Assembly: GCA_964612735.1 (NCBI GenBank)
Contig: CAZTEB010000018.1
Span: 1 to 18,032 of the forward strand
Length of the DNA: 18,032 nucleotides
DNA from: CAZTEB01 sp964612735
GTDB taxonomy: Bacteria > Patescibacteriota > Microgenomatia > UBA1400 > PJMF01
Direction: 5' to 3'
A program made the position numbers and the translations under genes. Every line of letters begins with the position of its first letter. Positions within the stretch are counted from its first letter, which is position 1. Under the pieces are notes generated by a model. It worked only from the letters and a program-made list of their open reading frames with translations. It was not told the DNA's origin and ran no database searches. Positions 12,450-18,032 of this stretch are shown here, piece after piece.

Positions 12450-14264
12450 CTAGAGTGTGCAGTGCTGATATAGCTCACCGTCACTAAAGCCTCGTCCACG
12501 ATAGTACTCACGTGTACCAATCGCTGATATCACGGCTAATGTCTCAAAACCTGCTTCTCTCGCTAGCTCTATGGCTGACTCTAATAACTGGGTTCCTAGA
12601 CCTGAGTGCTGCGCTTTACCCCGATCTCGAACTCCAAGTGCGGCAGCTTTCCCATACACGTGTACTTCCCTGATGATAGCGCTGTTTGCGAGCTCATCGA
12701 TGAAACCAGCTTGTGAAGGCAAGCTTAACCGCAGAAATCCCACTATTTTTCTTGTATCTTTTACGATCCACTGCAAAAACACTTCCTCGCTCACGCTCGT
12801 TTGATAGCGCAGCTCATCAAGCACCAAGTCGCTAGGATCAAAAGTATCTCTTCGGATCTCCCGAGCACGAATGTCATGTGATGATTTGCCCGCTGCCTCA
12901 AGTTTCTGCTGGGCAATTTGACGAAAGTTGGTAAATTTGTTGCCGGCTACTATGTCAGTTGACGGTATATCTCTAATAACCCTAGTAAGTCGACAGTACT
13001 CTGGAGCTGACTCCAAACAATGTACGAGCACCTCAGCCAACTGATCATACTCATACGGTTGCCAATCACCTCGCTGATAGTACTGCATTAGCTCTGCTGA
13101 AGAGAGTAGGGAGCAGGGGTACACCTTTAGCTCGTCTGGTTTAAAATCAGGATCAGAAAACAGCTTGTCATAATCTGCTTTGTCATCAGCGACACTAGAA
13201 CCATACAAATTAGCCATCCAATGAGCATGGATCTTAAAACCAGCTTGTCGCAGTAGTCGCACGGCCCTGCGCGTAGCCGCTACGTCATGACCTCGCCTAT
13301 TTTTACGCAGAACAGTATCTGAAAGACTCTGAAATCCTATCTGAGTTTTAGTGCATCCCAACCTTCTCATCCTCATCACCTCTGCTGGAGAAATGTTATC
13401 CGGCCTTGTCTCAACGACTAACCCCACGCACCTAGTATCTACCACTTCATTAAGACACTGTTGATCTTCTAACTCTGACCAATCTGCGGATTGGTGTGTA
13501 TCCAACCCTGCTTTTCGCTCAGGCGCTACATAGTGCTGGGCAATTACTTGATTATAGCTTTGTTGCAGATCACTACCATCTAGCTGCTGGCTTTCCAGAG
13601 CCTTTTTGTTTTTCTCCGGATCGTTACTGTATGCGTACTCTCCAGCTTCAGTCAATTTTTGCTCCATAGCCTGATACCACTGCTCAGCTGTGACTCTATC
13701 ATCTTTAGTACCAAAATCGTTAAGCGCTCGGAAACACTCTTTGATAAACCAGATCTGATATGACTCAGGATAATATGACCAAGTGCCACCAAGAACTATG
13801 ATTTCAACCTTATCAGTGATGTGCCCTATGTTCTTCAAAGCTTGAAGACGATTGTAAGTCTGAAGATACGGATCAAAGTAATTGCGCTCTGCGCGTTGTG
13901 CACCTGGCTCGTCACTGAGATAACTCTTGGGCATTCTGATATCGCTGGGACAAAAGATGCACTTACCAGGACAGGGGAATGGCTTCGTCAAAACAGTGAC
14001 GGGAGCTACACCTGATGCTGTTCGAATCGGCTTCATCTGTAGCAAACTTGCGATTCTTTGCTGAAACGATTTTAAACCCTGGTGACCTGCCATCCCACGA
14101 TATGCTTGAACCAACTCATCTTTGGCAAACACCGTGCCATCTGGCTTGAGGTGCATCTTAATAAGTTTGTTAAGTTGGCGGGGAGTCACATGCCCCTCAT
14201 GCTCAAGCATTTTGAAGAATGGCAACAGTTGATCCTGGTATGGCTTATAATTAAACGGCTTCAT
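12450..14264 (-). CDS. elp3: tRNA uridine(34) acetyltransferase Elp3 (radical SAM + GNAT)
   Basis: Elp3 makes carboxymethyluridine (cm5U) at wobble U34 of tRNA from acetyl-CoA by radical chemistry. Counted from ATG 14264 the product has 604 residues. An N-terminal helical tRNA-binding part (1-80) is followed by RTASGVAPVTVLTKP and the radical SAM cluster CPGKCIFC (C98, C102, C105), a CX3CX2C spacing shorter than the eukaryotic CX9CX2C. The core continues with VEIIVLGGTW, VGLVVETRPD (280-289), GCTKTQIGFQS, NRRGH, KVYPCSLL and TRVIRDIPS. The C-terminal GNAT/KAT domain (about 485-604) has the acetyl-CoA loop QHSGLGTQLL (552-561) and YYRGRGF. About 70 extra residues lie between 185 and 270. ATG 14264 is chosen over an upstream GTG-type start at 14291 because TATAAT ends 7 nt before it. 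Divergent from the methyltransferase gene. Confidence 0.93.
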   Translation of the reverse strand: MKPFNYKPYQDQLLPFFKMLEHEGHVTPRQLNKLIKMHLKPDGTVFAKDELVQAYRGMAGHQGLKSFQQRIASLLQMKPIRTASGVAPVTVLTKPFPCPGKCIFCPSDIRMPKSYLSDEPGAQRAERNYFDPYLQTYNRLQALKNIGHITDKVEIIVLGGTWSYYPESYQIWFIKECFRALNDFGTKDDRVTAEQWYQAMEQKLTEAGEYAYSNDPEKNKKALESQQLDGSDLQQSYNQVIAQHYVAPERKAGLDTHQSADWSELEDQQCLNEVVDTRCVGLVVETRPDNISPAEVMRMRRLGCTKTQIGFQSLSDTVLRKNRRGHDVAATRRAVRLLRQAGFKIHAHWMANLYGSSVADDKADYDKLFSDPDFKPDELKVYPCSLLSSAELMQYYQRGDWQPYEYDQLAEVLVHCLESAPEYCRLTRVIRDIPSTDIVAGNKFTNFRQIAQQKLEAAGKSSHDIRAREIRRDTFDPSDLVLDELRYQTSVSEEVFLQWIVKDTRKIVGFLRLSLPSQAGFIDELANSAIIREVHVYGKAAALGVRDRGKAQHSGLGTQLLESAIELAREAGFETLAVISAIGTREYYRGRGFSDGELYQHCTL

Positions 14265-14271
14265 ATCTTCT

Positions 14272-14277
14272 ATTATA
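14272..14277 (-). promoter_or_regulatory. -10 element (TATAAT) of elp3
   Basis: A perfect TATAAT on the minus strand ending 7 nt before ATG 14264. It overlaps a plus-strand -10 candidate of the divergent methyltransferase gene. Confidence 0.5.
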
Positions 14278-14279
14278 AG
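14274..14279 (+). promoter_or_regulatory. -10 candidate (TATAAG) of the Trm9-like gene
   Basis: TATAAG (also readable as TATTAT at 14271-14276) would start transcription about 11-14 nt before GTG 14297. It physically overlaps the elp3 -10, so initiation in the two directions would be mutually exclusive. Confidence 0.3.
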
Positions 14280-14296
14280 CCTGGAACACAACTGTT

Positions 14297-15067
14297 GTGC
14301 AAAAACAAGCCATCGACGCCTTAACAGAGCTGAATACTACCTTCTACGAACAAATAGCTCTGCCCTTTAGCGAGAGTCGCTCGCACTCTTGGGAAGGCTG
14401 GAGCAAGCTCGTGCCATTCTTGCCCAATAAAGAAGATGCTAGCGCCATCAGCATACTTGACCTTGGTTGCGGAAATGGAAGGTTTTTGTCATTTCTAGAT
14501 ACTTCAGTTGATAAAAGTGCCATCAATTACACTGGTGTCGATAATAACCAAGCTCTTCTCAGCAAAGCTGGTGATAGTAGTACAGCTGAGCATACAAAGA
14601 CAACCTTGTATCAACTAGACATCATCAACTCACTTCAAAAGAATGAACTGATCACCGCTATTGAGAGCATTAGCAACACAAAGAAATATGATGTTGTCGT
14701 CAGCTTGGGATTTTTACACCACATACCATCTAAAGCACTTAGAACGAAGTTCATAGAAGTTTTATACCAAGTAACACAACCAGAGGGCATAGTAGTACTC
14801 GCTTTCTGGCAACCAATGAAATCAGACCGAATGCGAGCGAAGCGTGTGGATCCAAGCAAAGTATCAATCAAGACAGCCGATCTAGAGCCTGGTGACACCA
14901 TTCTTGACTGGAAACGCGGTGCCATTGCATATAGATACTGCCATCATTTCAGTGATCAAGAGATCGAAGAATACTTTTTTGACACCAATTGGCAAATACT
15001 TACTAGCTTTGCAGCCGATGGTAAAGAAAAGCTTAACAAGTATGTCGTCCTACAAAAAAATCACTAA
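14297..15067 (+). CDS. Trm9/ALKBH8-like tRNA wobble-uridine methyltransferase (class I SAM)
   Basis: A 256-residue class I methyltransferase. Motif I is LDLGCGNGR (54-62), motif II is YTGVDNNQALL (78-88), and the post-motif region reads YDVVVSLGFLHHIPSKALR (131-149) then EGIVVLAFW (163-171). The pairs LHHIPS and AFW, and the late element GDTILDWKRG ... RYCHHFSDQEIEEYF (199-227), resemble Trm9/ALKBH8, which methylate cm5U34 to mcm5U34. Its position, divergent from elp3 with 32 bp between start codons, supports this: Elp3 would make the substrate. The start is GTG 14297; no Shine-Dalgarno sequence is seen. Class I methyltransferase is certain, the Trm9 assignment is an inference from motifs and context; another tRNA or small-molecule methyltransferase remains possible. 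Confidence 0.75.
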   Translation: MQKQAIDALTELNTTFYEQIALPFSESRSHSWEGWSKLVPFLPNKEDASAISILDLGCGNGRFLSFLDTSVDKSAINYTGVDNNQALLSKAGDSSTAEHTKTTLYQLDIINSLQKNELITAIESISNTKKYDVVVSLGFLHHIPSKALRTKFIEVLYQVTQPEGIVVLAFWQPMKSDRMRAKRVDPSKVSIKTADLEPGDTILDWKRGAIAYRYCHHFSDQEIEEYFFDTNWQILTSFAADGKEKLNKYVVLQKNH

Positions 15068-15073
15068 AAGGCG

Positions 15074-15079
15074 TACAGT
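15074..15079 (+). promoter_or_regulatory. -10 element (TACAGT) of the VKOR gene
   Basis: TACAGT ends 6 nt before ATG 15086, predicting a leaderless start although the gene follows the methyltransferase by only 18 bp. Confidence 0.4.
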
Positions 15080-15085
15080 ACTACT

Positions 15086-15544
15086 ATGAAGACAGTGCTC
15101 TCTCTAGCTCTCGTAGTCCTCTCAATTATTGGCTTAGCGGATGCTAGTTATCTAACGTATGAAAAGTTTGTGGGAGTTATTCCCAGCTGTAGCCCTGGAT
15201 TCCAGTGTGGCACTGTGCTAGAAAGCAACTGGGCCAGCATTGGGCCCGTGCCTCTCTCAGCTTTCGGTATGGCCCATTATGCCCTTATACTCGCGCTTGC
15301 TATAGCACTAGTCCTTGAGTTTGACATCGTTAAGTATCTGATCACCGTCACCACTAAAACAACTCTGCTCATTCTTACGACCTGGGGTTTTCTGTTTTCA
15401 ATGGTCTTAGTGGGAATCATGGGCCTAGTGCTTAAAGCATGGTGTCCTTTTTGTTTGGTGTCAGCAGCTACTTCAAGTCTATTATTTATAAGCATGCTTG
15501 GTATACACTTTTCCTCGTCAGACCATGATCAAACCCTTGAGTGA
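15086..15544 (+). CDS. Vitamin K epoxide reductase (VKOR) family disulfide-forming protein
   Basis: A 152-residue membrane protein with four to five helices. The family's two Cys pairs are present: loop cysteines C35 and C41 in CSPGFQC, and the active-site CPFC (120-123) on a transmembrane helix, in KAWCPFCLVSAATS. A conserved Ser (S51) follows in SNWASIGPVPLSAFGM. Bacterial VKOR passes electrons from an exported thioredoxin-like oxidase to quinone, replacing DsbB; the partner oxidase is not in the window and no thioredoxin domain is fused. It overlaps the start of the next gene by 20 bp. The downstream enzyme may also use quinone (inference). Confidence 0.92.
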   Translation: MKTVLSLALVVLSIIGLADASYLTYEKFVGVIPSCSPGFQCGTVLESNWASIGPVPLSAFGMAHYALILALAIALVLEFDIVKYLITVTTKTTLLILTTWGFLFSMVLVGIMGLVLKAWCPFCLVSAATSSLLFISMLGIHFSSSDHDQTLE

Positions 15545-16616
15545 ATTAGCTGGACTCATCTACTCTCAAGCACTCAAGCCTATCTATTTTGCCAGTGACC
15601 CCGAATTAGTACACGATGCTCATGTAGCGGCAGGTCAAGCACTTGCTCAAACCCCCCTCAAGCACCTTCTCAGTACCTGTTTCGCGTATAGCGATCCCAA
15701 ACTAACTAAGGTCATAGATGGCATTACTTTTCCCAACTCAATCGGACTTTCTGCCGGCTTTGACTACACCGCTGCACTAACTGAACTTACTCCACATATA
15801 GGTTTTGGCTGGCACACTATTGGAACTATCACGCTAGAGCCATATGAAGGTAATCATAGGCCTCGACTCGGAAGATTTCCTAATTCAAAAGCGCTACTGG
15901 TTAATAAAGGTCTAAAAAATGATGGCGTGGAGGAGGTCATTAGAAAGCTTTCTAGAGTGACATTCCATATTCCCGTGGGCATCAGCATTGCGAGCACGAA
16001 TAAGGCATTCAAAACTACTAAGGAACAGGTTGACGACATACTTCAGTGTTTTAAAGCTCTGGAAGCAGCAACTCTTAACCACATGTACTATGAGTTGAAT
16101 ATTAGCTGCCCCAACACGTTTGGTGGCGAACCATTTACTACGCCAAAAAGGCTTGATGCTTTATTAAAGTCAATTGATGAACTAAAGCTATACCGTCCAT
16201 TGTACATCAAGATGCCGATCGACCAGTCACAATCTGCCACACTCAAACTACTCAAAGTCTGTGACAAACACTCTGTAGCAGGAGTTATTTTTGGCAATCT
16301 TACTAAAGACCATGATAATCCCACAGTAACTCCCGAAGATAGAAAACGTTGGAGAAAAAGTCCAGGCAATCTTAGTGGTAAACCTACTTGGGAGCGATCA
16401 AATGCGTGCATTGCTTTGACTAAAAAGCACTATCCCAAAAGATTTACCATCATCGGAACAGGTGGCATCTTTAATGGCGGAGACGCTGCAAAAAAGCTAG
16501 AACTAGGTGCTGATTTAGTGCAGCTAATAACCGGCATGATCTACCGAGGACCGCAACTTATTGGTCAAATGAATCACTATCTAGCGCACCACACTCTCAA
16601 CCCAAGCTCCAAGTAG
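15525..16616 (+). CDS. pyrD: Dihydroorotate dehydrogenase, class 2-like layout with a Cys at the catalytic position
   Basis: PyrD oxidises dihydroorotate to orotate with FMN. The 363-residue protein has a class 2-like N-terminal helical extension (SELAGLIYSQALKPIYFASDPELVHDA), GLSAGFDYTA (74-83), FGWHTIGTIT, RPRLGRFPNSKALLVNKGLKNDG and the FMN-phosphate region GTGGIFNGGDAAKKLELGADLVQLITGMIYRGP. Two differences from standard class 2 enzymes: the SSPN motif is NISCPN (C195), placing Cys, the class 1 catalytic base, where class 2 has Ser; and the Lys of the FDKN motif is Tyr (Y81). ATG 15525 is preferred over an upstream TTG at 15498; it lies inside the end of the VKOR gene. The 3' end overlaps the convergent transporter gene by 36 bp. 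Confidence 0.88.
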   Translation: MIKPLSELAGLIYSQALKPIYFASDPELVHDAHVAAGQALAQTPLKHLLSTCFAYSDPKLTKVIDGITFPNSIGLSAGFDYTAALTELTPHIGFGWHTIGTITLEPYEGNHRPRLGRFPNSKALLVNKGLKNDGVEEVIRKLSRVTFHIPVGISIASTNKAFKTTKEQVDDILQCFKALEAATLNHMYYELNISCPNTFGGEPFTTPKRLDALLKSIDELKLYRPLYIKMPIDQSQSATLKLLKVCDKHSVAGVIFGNLTKDHDNPTVTPEDRKRWRKSPGNLSGKPTWERSNACIALTKKHYPKRFTIIGTGGIFNGGDAAKKLELGADLVQLITGMIYRGPQLIGQMNHYLAHHTLNPSSK

Positions 16617-17111
16617 ATACGCTACCACGGCAGCAATGGCACCCACGCTCAACATCTCCAGTCCGTTATGTATCCATGAGCCACGTGTCATCAGTGTTCG
16701 CAGGCTACCAACCACAAACAATGTGACAGCAGTAGCTAGAGCAGAAACTACGAATTGATCAAAGAGTATATGCACACCACCAAACTCCAACACATAGGGG
16801 AGCAGGGGTAGAACTCCAGCAAATACGAAAGCTATGAAGGTAACTAAACCTGTATGCCACACTGCGGGACCCTGGATTTTTTCACCGTGTTGACGTCGCA
16901 TCCGACGCTCAGATTTCTCACCCAGAAAATCACCAAGGCCCATACTAAGGCCATCTGCGATCATGTTAGCGATCCCCAAAATGAGCACCACCTGAGCTGA
17001 CAAACCAGCTCCAGCTACCCCAGCTACAACTGCAAAAGTCGTGATGATGCCGTCATTGGCGCCATACACAGCAGCACGAACTAAGGTGGGGTCAAATTTT
17101 TTCTGAGGCAT
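16581..17111 (-). CDS. VIT1/CCC1-family Fe2+/Mn2+ transporter, short form
   Basis: A 176-residue membrane protein with about five helices. The family signature is at the start: VRAAVYGANDGIITTFAVVAGVAGAGLS (11-38), then IANMIADGLSMGLGDFLGEKSERR (47-70) with the Asp/Met-lined first and second helices, and late helices with GAIAAVVAYLLGAWV. VIT1-type proteins move Fe2+ or Mn2+ out of the cytoplasm (into vacuoles in eukaryotes). The long metal-binding helical domain between TM2 and TM3 of plant VIT1 is reduced to about 18 residues, as in many bacterial short forms. ATG 17111 follows TGC-TATCAT by 6 nt. Its 3' end overlaps pyrD on the opposite strand. Metal specificity is not readable. Confidence 0.88.
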   Translation of the reverse strand: MPQKKFDPTLVRAAVYGANDGIITTFAVVAGVAGAGLSAQVVLILGIANMIADGLSMGLGDFLGEKSERRMRRQHGEKIQGPAVWHTGLVTFIAFVFAGVLPLLPYVLEFGGVHILFDQFVVSALATAVTLFVVGSLRTLMTRGSWIHNGLEMLSVGAIAAVVAYLLGAWVESVVR

Positions 17112-17117
17112 TAAGCC

Positions 17118-17126
17118 ATGATAGCA
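17118..17126 (-). promoter_or_regulatory. Extended -10 (TGC-TATCAT) of the VIT1-family gene
   Basis: TGC-TATCAT on the minus strand ends 6 nt before ATG 17111, one of the clearest examples of the leaderless pattern in the window. Confidence 0.5.
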
Positions 17127-17150
17127 TCAAAACAATCAATCACCCCAGTG

Positions 17151-17978
17151 TTAAACTCCAAACCGAACGTAGGTCCTGTCATCAAATGAATAGTTTCCTG
17201 CTTTAACACCCTTAGTGGCCTTGAAGTGAGAGATACACAGCGGATCATCTTCAAGCAGTTGAGCTAACTCACGCTCTGATTGCTCCAAGCTGTCTTTCAA
17301 AACAGGATAACCATCAGATGCTAACACAATTTGCTCCGTACTTTTTGGTACTTCAATTATTTGTATGTCTTCTTCATTTTTAAAAAATCCATCTATCACG
17401 GCGTATTTAAAATCGCTTGGTTCGCTGGCATTTTGAAACTGAATGTGATCTGCTAGTAATGGCACGATAGCCTCGCGACCAATATCATGATTTTGTAAAT
17501 CTGCCTCAGTCTTGCCGCGTTGCAACGCCAAATGAGAAACAAATGATCGGACTTCTGCCAACGAATCATCAAGTGGCTTGGGATTAGTAATGGACTTGTC
17601 ATCAAGCAGTATTAGACAGTCACCCACCATCCAAATTTGCCTAGCATGTGCAGAATAGATTACCACTGAAGCAGTGGCTCGCTCGACTGGACTTTCAGTC
17701 ATCAGTTTTAGTAAATCCTGTTCTTGATACCAATTTTGCAGAACATCATTTAGTTGGTGCATGGCTACTGAAGCCGAAATGTTTAGATTGAAGCTAGCTA
17801 TCGTTTTTTTTAGCAGGGTTGCTGCGACTTTCCCAGAAGTAGCACCCTCGTACAGTCTTTTAGATTTGCTAGTAGCACCGTCAATGACTGCAATGAAGTT
17901 GTCATCGAAATACAGCGCATCTTCACACTTACTTTGATCAAGTGATTTCCCTTGGGTGAAGTGTTCTATTATGCGCAT
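17151..17978 (-). CDS. PP2C-like serine/threonine phosphatase domain protein
   Basis: A 275-residue soluble protein with the spaced acidic motifs of PPM/PP2C metallophosphatases: KCEDALYFDDNFIAVIDGATSK (ED 19-20, DGAT 33-36), ATASVVIY (101-108), WMVGDCLILL with GD 119-120, VLASDGYPVL with SDG 221-223, and a terminal FDDRTYVRF with DD 266-267. These residues bind the two Mn2+/Mg2+ ions. The family removes phosphate from Ser/Thr; no kinase or FHA partner is in the window, so the target is unknown. It lies 39 bp upstream of the VIT1-family gene on the same strand. No Shine-Dalgarno sequence; a weak TGC-TTAGCT ends 4 nt before the ATG. Confidence 0.83.
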   Translation of the reverse strand: MRIIEHFTQGKSLDQSKCEDALYFDDNFIAVIDGATSKSKRLYEGATSGKVAATLLKKTIASFNLNISASVAMHQLNDVLQNWYQEQDLLKLMTESPVERATASVVIYSAHARQIWMVGDCLILLDDKSITNPKPLDDSLAEVRSFVSHLALQRGKTEADLQNHDIGREAIVPLLADHIQFQNASEPSDFKYAVIDGFFKNEEDIQIIEVPKSTEQIVLASDGYPVLKDSLEQSERELAQLLEDDPLCISHFKATKGVKAGNYSFDDRTYVRFGV

Positions 17979-17990
17979 AGAGAGCTAAGC

Positions 17991-18007
17991 AGTCATCACA
18001 AATGACT
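17991..18007. repeat. Short dyad upstream of the PP2C-like gene
   Basis: AGTCAT-N5-ATGACT is a 6-bp perfect inverted repeat centred about 20 bp upstream of ATG 17978, where an operator could lie. It is short enough to be chance. The remaining bases to 18032 hold nothing recognisable. Confidence 0.25.
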
Positions 18008-18032
18008 CACCATCTCGATAAGCTTTAAATAG

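Noticed and set aside
12571..12804. 77-codon plus-strand frame opposite elp3
   Set aside because: It lies wholly within the conserved GNAT domain of elp3 on the other strand, with no start signals.
1..18032. CRISPR array, insertion sequence, toxin-antitoxin or other defence system
   Set aside because: No regularly spaced repeats, transposase, integrase, nuclease-operon or toxin-like gene pair is visible. RecQ, RarA, MazG-like and the nuclease read as housekeeping or scavenging genes.
1..18032. UGA recoding as in Gracilibacteria/Absconditabacteria
   Set aside because: All conserved genes read to full length with the standard code and no in-frame TGA; TGA is used as a normal stop (for example VKOR at 15542-15544).

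Overview
The window looks like a piece of a small-genome Patescibacteria (CPR) chromosome, possibly close to Saccharibacteria. The class-level guess is weak because no rRNA or ribosomal protein is present. Reasons for the assignment: tightly packed and overlapping genes, tRNAs without an encoded CCA, a Fe-S-clusterless MutY-type glycosylase, an archaeal/eukaryotic-type CoA-synthesis gene, a bacterial Elp3, and a short VIT1-type metal transporter. No frame needs UGA recoding. Two runs of exactly 10 N (6931-6940 and 9830-9839) show that this is a scaffold of three contigs.

Layout. 1-3056 (minus): an RND efflux pump, cut by the window edge, with its membrane-fusion partner upstream in one operon. 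3228-3401: tRNA-Arg(UCU) and tRNA-His(GUG), followed 9 nt later by trhO. 4356-4760: a small low-affinity iron permease-like protein. 4768-6334 (minus): a CaCA-family cation/Ca2+ antiporter followed by EF-P. 6383-6712: tRNA-Gly(UCC) on minus, divergent from tRNA-Leu(UAA) and tRNA-Pro(UGG); then a 113-bp segment that repeats the tRNA-Pro 3' end. 6827-11387 (plus): mutY, a PPAT-DUF359 fusion, rarA and recQ. 11365-11847: a possible 44-residue secreted peptide and a MazG-like pyrophosphohydrolase. 11857-14264 (minus): a membrane-anchored thermonuclease and elp3. 14297-16616 (plus): a Trm9-like methyltransferase divergent from elp3, a VKOR-family protein and a dihydroorotate dehydrogenase. 16581-17978 (minus): a VIT1-family transporter and a PP2C-like phosphatase. 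No stretch longer than 300 bases lacks a gene.

Three themes stand out. (1) tRNA wobble-uridine modification: Elp3 and a divergently transcribed Trm9-like methyltransferase could together make a eukaryote-like mcm5U34; TrhO makes ho5U34; and four U34 tRNAs are encoded in the same window. (2) Coenzyme A synthesis: an archaeal-type PPAT is fused to a DUF359 (GTP-dependent dephospho-CoA kinase) domain, a bifunctional layout analogous in logic to human COASY but with a different kinase. (3) Gene starts: about ten genes on both strands have a -10 hexamer, often preceded by TGC, ending 5-8 nt before the start codon. This predicts mostly leaderless mRNAs, with Shine-Dalgarno sequences seen mainly at operon-internal genes.
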